Source: an uncultured Candidatus Udaeobacter sp. (GTDB taxonomy: Bacteria > Verrucomicrobiota > Verrucomicrobiia > Chthoniobacterales > UBA10450). Taken from it: a stretch of 8,450 bases of DNA. Below, piece after piece: positions 1-6,526 of this stretch; position 1 is the first letter of the stretch; every line of letters starts with the position of its first letter. Under the pieces are notes generated by a model. It did not search any database, was not told the origin of the DNA, and saw only the letters and a program-made list of their open reading frames with translations. Both the position numbers and the translations under genes were made by a program. Location of the stretch: positions 1 through 8,450 of the forward strand of contig CATPAV010000123.1 of assembly GCA_955652245.1 (NCBI GenBank), given 5' to 3'.

Positions 1-1
1 G

Positions 2-430
2 AATGGCCTCAATCACCAGCACGCTTCGCTGCAAGGTGCATTGCAAGTCGCTGCCGGCATCGAGATCAAACGTGCCGGCCGGTTTCTCGTGGTCATGGAC
101 ACCTTGGTCACACTGGCGCCACTGCTCGGTCTGTTGGGCACGATCACGGGTTTGATTCGTTCATTTAGCTTCCTTGGCAATGAAGAGCTGGCGGTGCAAG
201 CCGTCACCGGCGGTATTGCAGAGGCGCTGATTGCCACGGCGTGTGGTCTCGGTATCGCCATCTTCGCGCTGGTGCCGTTTAACTTTTTCACTTCCCGAGT
301 GTCTAACTTAGAGTTCGAACTGCAGACGGCAGCCACAAACCTGGAAGTGATGTTAGGAGCGCAAAGCGTGGCGCGCGAGATGGAGATCGCTGGGGCACCC
401 AAAGCTTCTGGGAAGGGCTCGTCGATCTAA
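2..430 (+). CDS. exbB: ExbB/TolQ/MotA-family proton channel subunit, 5' end missing
   Basis: This is the C-terminal part of an ExbB-type inner-membrane protein. The frame is open from the first bases of the window, so the true start lies upstream; a TTG at 41 is inside the gene and is not taken as the start. ExbB forms the pentameric pore that, with ExbD, uses the proton gradient to energise TonB. Seen directly: a membrane segment with the family signature TLAPLLGLLGTITGLI (about 109-156) and a second segment in GGIAEALIATACGLGIAIFA (about 211-270). Both carry the conserved small and Thr residues that line the pore in this family, and a short soluble tail ends in Ser/Gly. Gene order exbB-exbD-tonB-exbD supports ExbB over MotA or TolQ. 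The cluster has no tolA, tolB or pal in view. Confidence 0.93.
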   Translation, partial: NGLNHQHASLQGALQVAAGIEIKRAGRFLVVMDTLVTLAPLLGLLGTITGLIRSFSFLGNEELAVQAVTGGIAEALIATACGLGIAIFALVPFNFFTSRVSNLEFELQTAATNLEVMLGAQSVAREMEIAGAPKASGKGSSI

Positions 431-439
431 AGGTATCCA

Positions 440-877
440 ATGTACGTAAGCTCGCCAATTCCGCACAAGAAAGCGCGAATCGAGATCATCCCGTTGATCG
501 ACGTCATGTTTTTTCTGCTGGCCAGCTTCATGATGGTGAGCTTGAGCCAGGTGCACATGAAGGGAATTAAAGTAAATCTACCCTCTGGCAGCTCGGGTGA
601 AACTCAGTCAAAGCGCGAGTACATCAGCGTGTCGGTCGATAAAGACGGCCATTACTTCTTCGACAAGGACGAAGTCACAGACACTGATCTGCAACAGCGC
701 TTGGTAAAGGTGCATCAATCGTCACCTGAAGCGAAAGTGTTTATGCGCGGTGATCGCGACACGGCTCACCTAAACGTCAGCCATTTGCTTGATATGCTCC
801 GCTCGGCGGGATTCTACAAAATCTCCTTTGAAATTAAGAGCGAGGCGCTCAAGGGAGTTCCAGGGCCCCGGGGGTAA
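440..877 (+). CDS. exbD: ExbD/TolR-family biopolymer transport protein, first copy
   Basis: A 145-residue ExbD-type protein: a short cytoplasmic N-terminus, one membrane helix and a periplasmic domain. The helix (about residues 17-37) carries PLIDVMFFLLASFMM, with Asp21 at the place of the proton-carrying aspartate (Asp25 of E. coli ExbD). The periplasmic domain runs from about residue 45 to 138. The protein partners with ExbB to drive TonB. The start is the ATG 9 nt after exbB stops, with an AAAGGT ribosome site at 429-434. Residues 4-48 are nearly identical to the second ExbD encoded at 1517-1987 (41 of 45 identical by eye), while the periplasmic halves differ strongly, so the two copies are paralogues. 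TolR is the alternative name within the same family; the adjacent tonB favours ExbD. Confidence 0.95.
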   Translation: MYVSSPIPHKKARIEIIPLIDVMFFLLASFMMVSLSQVHMKGIKVNLPSGSSGETQSKREYISVSVDKDGHYFFDKDEVTDTDLQQRLVKVHQSSPEAKVFMRGDRDTAHLNVSHLLDMLRSAGFYKISFEIKSEALKGVPGPRG

Positions 878-886
878 TTTTTTGAT

Positions 887-1498
887 ATGGCCACTACGCC
901 AGTAAAACCGTTACTTTTCCAGCCAGCCCCCCGTTGGCATTTGTGGACGGCTGTGGGTGGTGCAGTGGCAATTCACCTCACCGCGGTTGCACTTGCTCAA
1001 AGGCGCGAGGCACCGGTGGCAGAGATTCCTCCTAATGCACCAACGGTCGTCGAAGCGACATTGGCGCCACCTGAGGCCACTCCACCGCCAGAAGATATTC
1101 CGCTCCCCGAGCCTCCGCCGCCGCCAGAGATTAAGCCGGAGTTTGTCGAAGAAAGAACACCCCCACCGCGACCGCCACCAACGGCGCAACAGAAATTCAC
1201 GCCAATCAAAGCCCAAGCGATGTCGATGTCCCGAGCGAAAGCCCTCGCCCTAAGCGCGCCGCGTCCCCAGTATCCGTACGAGGCGCGTTCTCGTAAGATC
1301 ACCGGGAGTGGGGTTTGCGTCGCCGAGGTTGATTCAGGGAGCGGCAGCGTCACCGGAGCTTCCATGACACAAAGTACTGGCAGCCCGATACTGGATAACG
1401 CCGCCCTCAGTGCCTTCCGGCAGTGGCGATTTAGGCCTGGGACCGTTTCCCAAGTCAGAATTCCCATTACATTCACGATGACGGGCGCCTCGTATTAA
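887..1498 (+). CDS. tonB: TonB-family energy transducer
   Basis: A 203-residue TonB protein, which spans the periplasm and passes ExbB/ExbD energy to outer-membrane receptors. Seen in order: a short N-terminus; one uncleaved membrane anchor (about residues 19-38) with a histidine at 30 in an AIH context, like the functional His20 of E. coli TonB; a proline- and glutamate-rich rigid linker (about 48-100, including PPEATPPPEDIPLPEPPPPP); and a C-terminal TonB domain (about 125-199) with the PxYP-type entry QYPYEAR and the WRFRPG motif at 180-185, both typical of the family. The start is the ATG 9 nt after exbD1; its ribosome site is weak. It lies between two exbD genes, an arrangement that suggests co-assembly. 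Which receptor it serves cannot be told from this window. Confidence 0.95.
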   Translation: MATTPVKPLLFQPAPRWHLWTAVGGAVAIHLTAVALAQRREAPVAEIPPNAPTVVEATLAPPEATPPPEDIPLPEPPPPPEIKPEFVEERTPPPRPPPTAQQKFTPIKAQAMSMSRAKALALSAPRPQYPYEARSRKITGSGVCVAEVDSGSGSVTGASMTQSTGSPILDNAALSAFRQWRFRPGTVSQVRIPITFTMTGASY

Positions 1499-1516
1499 AT
1501 TCTACCAATCTGAGCT

Positions 1517-1987
1517 ATGAGACTATCTTCGCCAGTTCCGCATAAACGAGCGCGCATCGAGATCATTCCCTTGATCGACGTCATGTTCTTTCTGCTTGCC
1601 AGTTTCATGATGGTGAGCTTGAGCCAAACCCACATGAAAGGTATTCGCGTCAATTTGCCGGCTGCGGTGGGACCTCCGCCAAGCGGGGTAAAGGATTTTG
1701 TGTCCATAAAAGTGCTGGAAGGAAACGCTGTGTTCTTCGATAACCAGTACGTAGTGGATGACCAAGTCCTCCCTCGCGTTTATGAACTCCACCGGGCGAA
1801 TCCGGACATCAAAATCTCGATCAGCGCAGCCCCGATGGCCATGTATGGCGATGTCATTGCGGTCCTCGACAAAGTTCGGTCGGTCGGAATCACAAAAGTT
1901 GGGTATCAGATCAGAGCAGCTTCTGGCCCCGCCGCTCAGGCTCCGCCTCCCGGCGCTCCACCACCACCACCGCCGCCGAAGCCTTAA
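1517..1987 (+). CDS. exbD: ExbD/TolR-family protein, second copy, with polyproline C-terminal tail
   Basis: A 156-residue paralogue of the ExbD at 440-877. The cytoplasmic N-terminus and membrane helix are almost the same, with the presumed proton-carrying Asp21 kept. A 23-nt stretch at 1604-1626 is identical to 527-549. The periplasmic domain (about 49-134) is divergent. It ends in an Ala/Pro-rich tail (residues 135-156) with seven prolines in a row at 148-154 followed by Lys-Pro, not present in the first copy. The start is the ATG 18 nt after tonB; no convincing ribosome site is seen, so coupling to tonB translation is likely. The stop codon overlaps that of the opposite gene rdgB. Two different ExbD subunits with one ExbB and one TonB suggest either a mixed ExbD complex or alternative complexes (inference). 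Confidence 0.94.
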   Translation: MRLSSPVPHKRARIEIIPLIDVMFFLLASFMMVSLSQTHMKGIRVNLPAAVGPPPSGVKDFVSIKVLEGNAVFFDNQYVVDDQVLPRVYELHRANPDIKISISAAPMAMYGDVIAVLDKVRSVGITKVGYQIRAASGPAAQAPPPGAPPPPPPPKP

Positions 1988-2589
1988 TCGCTCGGCTTAA
2001 GAGCTGCAAGTTTAGCGGCAAGGGCGCGAATTGCTTTCGTCCGGTGACTGATCCTCTTCTTCACTTCCGCAGGCAACTCAGCAAACGTCTGTTCGAATCC
2101 ATTCGGAACAAAAATCGGATCGTAACCGAATCCGCGCGACCCGCGAGGGCTATCGGCAATTGTTCCTTCGACCGCGCCGTTGAATGTGTCGAGCAACTTG
2201 CCAGCGCGCGCTAGCACGATCACGCAATGAAACCGCGCCTTTCGCTGATGAGTTTTCGCGTCCGCTCGCGTAAGCTCGCTGAGCAGCTTTTCGACGTTCT
2301 GTTTATCGGTTGCGTTTTTGCCGGCGTAACGCGCTGAATAAATTCCGGGCGCGCCGCCGAGCGCTTCAGCCTCCAGCCCCGAATCATCTGCAATTATCAA
2401 GCCGGGCAATTCTTTTGAAACCGCGATCGCTTTCAGCTTTGCATTTTCTTCGAAGGACTTTCCGCTTTCAACTATTTCAGAAATCTCAGGATACACCGTG
2501 AGATCGCGCAGCTCGAACTCCGGCCCGAGAATCTCTTGAATCTCGCGCGCCTTATGCGCATTGCGCGTCGCGAGCAGAAGCCGTTTCAT
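1984..2589 (-). CDS. rdgB: RdgB/HAM1-family dITP/XTP pyrophosphatase
   Basis: A 201-residue non-canonical purine NTP pyrophosphatase. The family hydrolyses dITP, ITP and XTP to the monophosphate plus pyrophosphate, keeping deaminated purines out of DNA and RNA; it is cytoplasmic and needs Mg. Motifs seen: the N-terminal nucleotide-binding LLLATRNAHKAREI (Thr8, Asn10, Lys13); ADDSGLEAEALGGAPGIYSA starting at residue 67, with the catalytic and metal-binding Asp68-Asp69; GFGYDPIF at 153-160; and the C-terminal SHR at 181-183. Length is normal and the gene looks intact. The start at 2589 places the substrate motif right at the N-terminus, as in the family. No clear ribosome site lies upstream. 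It is convergent with exbD2, overlapping by 4 nt, and divergent from leuS. Confidence 0.96.
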   Translation of the reverse strand: MKRLLLATRNAHKAREIQEILGPEFELRDLTVYPEISEIVESGKSFEENAKLKAIAVSKELPGLIIADDSGLEAEALGGAPGIYSARYAGKNATDKQNVEKLLSELTRADAKTHQRKARFHCVIVLARAGKLLDTFNGAVEGTIADSPRGSRGFGYDPIFVPNGFEQTFAELPAEVKKRISHRTKAIRALAAKLAALKPSD

Positions 2590-2633
2590 CCAATAAAGTA
2601 GGCCAAGCTTCTCAGCTTACTTCGATTTAGGTC

Positions 2634-2657
2634 GCAGGCGGGACGCTTACGCTACCT
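2634..2657. repeat. Imperfect palindrome in the rdgB-leuS gap
   Basis: GCAGGCG at 2634-2640 and CGCTTAC at 2644-2650 can pair around a GGA loop with one mismatch and one G-U pair. GCTAC follows. It resembles the small palindromic repeats scattered between genes in many bacteria. Only one full copy is in this window, so its status as a dispersed repeat is inference. Confidence 0.35.
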
Positions 2658-2684
2658 TTTTGCGCTTTCTCCAAATCCATTTCT

Positions 2685-2708
2685 TTTTCCTGTTTTCCTG
2701 CTTTCCTG
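2685..2708. repeat. Three tandem 8-bp units TTTTCCTG in the leuS leader
   Basis: TTTTCCTG occurs at 2685-2692 and 2693-2700 and once more with one change (CTTTCCTG) at 2701-2708, ending 12 nt before the leuS start. The whole stretch 2655-2711 is pyrimidine-rich on the + strand. It leaves no Shine-Dalgarno site in front of leuS. It could be a simple repeat or part of a dispersed intergenic element; a role in leuS expression is not shown. Confidence 0.6.
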
Positions 2709-2720
2709 ATTCGTAATCCG

Positions 2721-5294
2721 ATGAACAACGCGCGTCGAAAACCGTATCCGTTCGACCAGATCGAGCCGAAATGGCAGGCGATCTGGGACGAGCGGCAGCT
2801 TTTTCACGCGCCAAATCCGGGCGAGAAAAACTTCGATCCGGCTAAACCAAAATTCTACATCCTCGACATGTTCCCCTACCCGAGCGGGGCAGGCTTGCAC
2901 GTTGGACATCCAGAAGGCTACACCGCGACTGATATTGTTGCGCGCTATAAGAGGATGCGCGGATTCAACGTCTTGCATCCGATGGGCTGGGACGCGTTCG
3001 GTTTGCCAGCCGAGCAGTACGCGATCAAAAGCGGCCAGCACCCTGCGATTACAACGCGTGAAAACATCGCGAAATTTAAAGCGCAACTGAAGCGCATCGG
3101 TTTTTCCTATGATTGGCAACGCGAGATCAACACGACCGACCCGCGTTATTACAAATGGACGCAGTGGGTTTTTCTTCAGATTTACAATTCGTGGTTCAAT
3201 CCGGAGACGAACAAGGCCGAGCCGATCTTAACTTACCGTGGCAAAAATCCTGATGAAGTACGACTTGCATACGTTGACGAGGTCCCGGTTTGGTGGTGCG
3301 AAGAGCTCGGGACCGTGCTGGCGAACGAAGAGGTGATTGATGGAAGAAGTGAGATCGGTGGATTTCAGGCCGTTAGGCGGCCGATGCGTCAGTGGATGTT
3401 GAGGATCACCGCCTACGCGGAGCGGTTACTCGATGAACTTGAGGGACTCGATTGGCCGAAAGGAATAAAGCTGCTTCAGCGCAATTGGATCGGTCGAAGT
3501 GAAGGAGCCCTTATCGATTTCAATTGTATGTACGTCGACGCACAAGGGACGTTAATGACCTATCACTTGAAGGTCTTCACGACGAGGCCGGATACGGTTT
3601 ACGGAGCAACATTTATGGTAATTGCTCCCGAACATCCGCTCGTCGACGTAGTTGTCACCGAAGAACAATGGCCAGCAGTTCGCGAATATCGGGAACGAAC
3701 TGCACGAAAAAGCGAATTGGAACGGACTGATCTCTCAAGGGAAAAGACCGGCGTCTTTACCGGCACGTACGCGATCAATCCGGCGAACAACGAGAAGATT
3801 CCGATCTGGATCGCGGATTACGTTCTGCTCGGTTACGGCACCGGCGCGATCATGGGTGTGCCCGCCCATGACGAGCGCGATCTCGAGTTCGCGCGCAAAT
3901 TTGATCTCCCAATTGTCGAAGTCGTACAACCGCCAGGCGACGAACATCCAATCGGATTTGTGGGCGAGGGAATTGCAATTAATTCGCCAGTCATTGACGG
4001 GCTGCCATCCCGCGAAGCAATTCGTAAAATCACCGCGTGGCTGGAAAAGCGCGGAGCCGGCAAAGGCGCAATCAATTACAAGCTGCGCGACTGGCTTTTC
4101 TCGCGTCAGCGTTATTGGGGCGAGCCGTTCCCGATTGTTTGGGAAGGCGGAAAACATCGGGTGCTCGATGAAAACGAACTGCCAGTCGTGCCGCCGCCGC
4201 TGGATGATTACAAGCCGAGCGGCACCGGCGAACCGCCGCTCGCGAAAGCGAAAGATTGGGTTCGTTATTCCGAGAAGGCGCTGCGCGAGACGAACACGAT
4301 GCCGCAGTGGGCCGGCTCATGTTGGTACTATTTGAGGTTTTGCGACCCGCAGAACGATGAGCGCTTTGTTGGCGAAGAAGCGGAGCGCTACTGGATGGGA
4401 GGCGACAAACCTGGCGGCGTCGATCTTTACGTCGGCGGAACCGAACACGCGGTGTTGCATCTGCTTTACGCGCGTTTCTGGCACAAGGTGCTGTTTGACC
4501 TTGGTTATCTATCGAAACCAGAGCCGTTCCAGCGGTTGGTGAATCAGGGAATTATTCTCGGCGAAGACGGCCAGAAGATGTCGAAATCGCGCGGCAACAT
4601 CGTTAACCCCGACGATGTGATTGATCAGTACGGCGCTGACGCGTTCCGCTCCTACGAAATGTTTATGGGGCCGCTCGAGCAAATGAAACCGTGGAGTATG
4701 CGCGGCGTCGAAGGCGTGGCACGTTTTCTTGCCCGCGTCTGGCGTTTGTTGATGACGGAGAACCAGGCGGGCGAGTGGGAATTATCGGCCAAACTCAAAG
4801 ATGTCGATCCAGATAGGGCGCAGCAGAAAATCACCCACGCCACGATCAAGAAAGTGACCGAAGACATCGACTCTCTCTCCTTTAACACCGCGATCTCGCA
4901 GATGATGATTTTCGTGAACGCTTTCACAAACGCGGAAGTCATCCCGCTCCGCGCGATGCGAACATTCCTTGTCCTGCTCAACCCATTCGCGCCACATCTT
5001 AGCTCCGAACTGTGGGAGAAACTCGGCGCGAAATTCCGCGACCAACAGGAAGATATCACCGAACAATCCTGGCCAGATTATGACGAGCAATTGCTCGTTG
5101 AAGACGAAATTGAAATCGTCGTGCAAGTGAACGGAAAAGTGCGCGACCGAATGAAGATGTCGATCTTAGCGACTGAAGACGAAATGAAGGCGGCCGCGCT
5201 CGCAAATCCAAAAATAAGAAAACTCGTTGCCGAGAAAACCATTCGCAAAGTCGTGGCGATTCCCAAAAAACTTGTCAGCATCGCGGCGAGTTAA
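2721..5294 (+). CDS. leuS: Leucyl-tRNA synthetase
   Basis: A full-length 857-residue class I leucyl-tRNA synthetase, which charges tRNA-Leu with leucine using ATP in the cytoplasm. Features in order: FPYPSGAGLHVGH at 51-63 with the HIGH-type motif HVGH at 60-63; GWDAFGLPAE at 89-98; the CP1 editing domain with TTRPDTVYG at 287-295 and MGVPAHDERD at 378-387, where Asp387 matches the editing aspartate of the family; RYWGEPFPIVW before the catalytic return; KMSKS at 619-623; and the anticodon-binding and C-terminal domain ending in VQVNGKVRDR and the usual terminal region. Both synthetic and editing sites look intact. The start ATG gives the usual N-terminus (YPFDQIEPKWQ begins at residue 9). 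No Shine-Dalgarno site is seen. mscL follows after 15 nt, suggesting a shared transcript. Confidence 0.98.
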   Translation: MNNARRKPYPFDQIEPKWQAIWDERQLFHAPNPGEKNFDPAKPKFYILDMFPYPSGAGLHVGHPEGYTATDIVARYKRMRGFNVLHPMGWDAFGLPAEQYAIKSGQHPAITTRENIAKFKAQLKRIGFSYDWQREINTTDPRYYKWTQWVFLQIYNSWFNPETNKAEPILTYRGKNPDEVRLAYVDEVPVWWCEELGTVLANEEVIDGRSEIGGFQAVRRPMRQWMLRITAYAERLLDELEGLDWPKGIKLLQRNWIGRSEGALIDFNCMYVDAQGTLMTYHLKVFTTRPDTVYGATFMVIAPEHPLVDVVVTEEQWPAVREYRERTARKSELERTDLSREKTGVFTGTYAINPANNEKIPIWIADYVLLGYGTGAIMGVPAHDERDLEFARKFDLPIVEVVQPPGDEHPIGFVGEGIAINSPVIDGLPSREAIRKITAWLEKRGAGKGAINYKLRDWLFSRQRYWGEPFPIVWEGGKHRVLDENELPVVPPPLDDYKPSGTGEPPLAKAKDWVRYSEKALRETNTMPQWAGSCWYYLRFCDPQNDERFVGEEAERYWMGGDKPGGVDLYVGGTEHAVLHLLYARFWHKVLFDLGYLSKPEPFQRLVNQGIILGEDGQKMSKSRGNIVNPDDVIDQYGADAFRSYEMFMGPLEQMKPWSMRGVEGVARFLARVWRLLMTENQAGEWELSAKLKDVDPDRAQQKITHATIKKVTEDIDSLSFNTAISQMMIFVNAFTNAEVIPLRAMRTFLVLLNPFAPHLSSELWEKLGAKFRDQQEDITEQSWPDYDEQLLVEDEIEIVVQVNGKVRDRMKMSILATEDEMKAAALANPKIRKLVAEKTIRKVVAIPKKLVSIAAS

Positions 5295-5309
5295 GTACAC
5301 AATCGTGGC

Positions 5310-5774
5310 ATGTGGAAAGAATTCAAAGAATTTGCCGTCAAAGGAAACGCGATTGATCTGGCTGTCGGAGTGATCATCGGCGCCGCGTTCGGTTCGATCG
5401 TCACTTCGCTGGTCAAAGACATTATCATGCCGCCGATCGGTCTGCTGGCGGGCGGGCTCGATTTCTCGAACAAGTTCGTCGTGCTCAAGTCCGCGAAAGA
5501 TGGCGCGGCCGCGTTCAACACGCCGGCGGACGCGCTCAAAGCAGGCGCGATCACGTGGAACTACGGGAACTTCATTACGTTGATGATCAATTTTCTCATC
5601 GTCGCGTTTTGCATTTTTCTTGTCATTCGCGGAATCAACAATATGAAGCGGCCGACTCACGCGCCGCCGGTCACAAAAGATTGTCCGGCCTGCCAAATGT
5701 CGATCCCGAGCAAGGCGACGCGTTGTCCGCATTGCACAACGGAGCTTTCCGGCAGCGCGGCCTCTGCCACGTAA
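5310..5774 (+). CDS. mscL: Large-conductance mechanosensitive channel with a four-cysteine C-terminal tail
   Basis: A 154-residue MscL, the inner-membrane pore that opens under strong membrane tension to release solutes on osmotic downshock. Seen: an N-terminal amphipathic helix WKEFKEFAVKGN; a first membrane helix (about 14-45) with the gate-lining pattern AIDLAVGVIIGAAFGSIVTS and KDIIMPPIG at its periplasmic end; a periplasmic loop (about 46-84); and a second helix (about 85-107, NFITLMINFLIVAFCIFLVI). In place of a plain helical bundle tail it ends with two cysteine pairs, CPAC at 125-128 and CPHC at 139-142. These look like a zinc ribbon or rubredoxin-type knuckle in the cytoplasm. Such tails are, to my knowledge, present in some other bacterial MscL proteins. 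Metal binding is inference. It probably shares a transcript with leuS. Confidence 0.96.
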   Translation: MWKEFKEFAVKGNAIDLAVGVIIGAAFGSIVTSLVKDIIMPPIGLLAGGLDFSNKFVVLKSAKDGAAAFNTPADALKAGAITWNYGNFITLMINFLIVAFCIFLVIRGINNMKRPTHAPPVTKDCPACQMSIPSKATRCPHCTTELSGSAASAT

Positions 5775-5931
5775 AATTCCGGACTATTACTAACGCCGGC
5801 TTGGGCTGTTGGTCACGGACTACCCGAACCAGGCCGTTCAACGGCTGCCGTCTGGCTGTCGTCAGTGCGCACCGCAAAATTATTGCTTGCTTCCGGCCGC
5901 TTCAATTGCTATTGAGGGCGCGATATTGCAA

Positions 5932-6474
5932 ATGTCGAAGTGCCTTAACCTTACAGTTGCAGGGATTGTCGTGTGCCTGGTCGTTGGCTGTGCAACGCAG
6001 TCGAAGCCGACCCTCGTCAGCGGGCAGCGCATGCCAAAGGTGCGCACCACCGCCTATACGCATACCGAAAAAGGTGGGCCCCAGAACGCGCTCGGCGCCC
6101 ATCTTTCAGGGTGCCACGTGATGAGTGCCGCGTCCGATTGGTCGCGCTTTCCGCTCGGCACCCGGTTTCGAATCGCCGATACAAACGAAGAATACATAAT
6201 TGACGACTACGGCACTGCGCTCGTGGGAACCGAAACGATCGATCTCTACAAGTCGACCCGTCTCGACATGAAACGCTGGGGTGTGCGCCACGTCGATATC
6301 GATATCTTGCAATGGGGATCGGAAGAACAAAGCTTGAAAGTGCTCGCGCCGCGCGCCAAACATAGTTGTGTCCAGCAGATGGTCGCGAGTTTGCAGCAGA
6401 AGAAAACGCAGCAGAAAAAAGAGCTGATCGCCAGTTTGGACCCTAAAAAAAGTCAGCAAAAGAAAAAGACGTAG
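5932..6474 (+). CDS. 3D-domain lipoprotein with Lys/Gln-rich C-terminal repeats
   Basis: A 180-residue predicted lipoprotein. The N-terminus is a signal peptide with lipobox LVVGC, Cys20 being the likely lipidated residue. Residues about 38-128 match the 3D domain (named for conserved aspartates): VRTTAYT at 37-43, FPLGTRFRI at 73-81, IIDDYGTALVG at 89-99 and IDLY at 103-106, with Asp91, Asp92 and Asp104 as the expected acidic residues. The fold is shared with the double-psi-barrel of MltA lytic transglycosylases and resuscitation-type proteins, so a role at peptidoglycan is likely; the exact reaction is not known. The C-terminus (about 150-179) is two 15-residue repeats rich in Lys and Gln. 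The start chosen is the ATG giving the signal peptide. A TTG at 5926 has better spacing (7 nt) from GAGGG at 5914-5918 and would add two residues. The 41-residue extension from a TTG at 5809 is unlikely. Confidence 0.87.
   Translation: MSKCLNLTVAGIVVCLVVGCATQSKPTLVSGQRMPKVRTTAYTHTEKGGPQNALGAHLSGCHVMSAASDWSRFPLGTRFRIADTNEEYIIDDYGTALVGTETIDLYKSTRLDMKRWGVRHVDIDILQWGSEEQSLKVLAPRAKHSCVQQMVASLQQKKTQQKKELIASLDPKKSQQKKKT
6379..6468 (+). repeat. Tandem 15-codon repeat within the 3D lipoprotein gene
   Basis: Two adjacent 45-nt units, 6379-6423 and 6424-6468, encode MVASLQQKKTQQKKE and LIASLDPKKSQQKKK. They match at most positions and both end in a QQKK block. The repeats give a strongly basic, Gln-rich tail. 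They look like an internal duplication that has since drifted. Confidence 0.75.
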
Positions 6475-6526
6475 CCGCTTACGCTTTCTTTTGACACGGG
6501 GCTCAGGCACGCCGGAATTTCGCCGG

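Noticed and set aside
997..1476. 159-codon open frame on - opposite tonB with a glycine-rich stretch
   Set aside because: The Gly-rich run is simply the complement of the TonB proline codons.
2652..3119. 155-codon open frame on - overlapping the leuS start
   Set aside because: It is antisense to conserved LeuRS sequence including the HVGH motif and has no recognisable product.
3735..4157. 140-codon open frame on - inside leuS
   Set aside because: Antisense shadow of leuS with no domain signal or ribosome site.
3652..4335. 227-codon open frame on + inside leuS
   Set aside because: It overlaps the unmistakable leuS reading frame, is rich in Arg and Ser as expected of an off-frame reading, and shows no known motif.
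5831..5854. Near-palindrome GCCGTT-C-AACGGC after mscL
   Set aside because: The usable stem is only about 5 bp and no T-run follows, so it is not supported as a terminator.
5809..5931. 41-residue N-terminal extension of the 3D lipoprotein from a TTG
   Set aside because: It would place the signal peptide and lipobox internally; the ATG at 5932 (or TTG at 5926) fits a lipoprotein.
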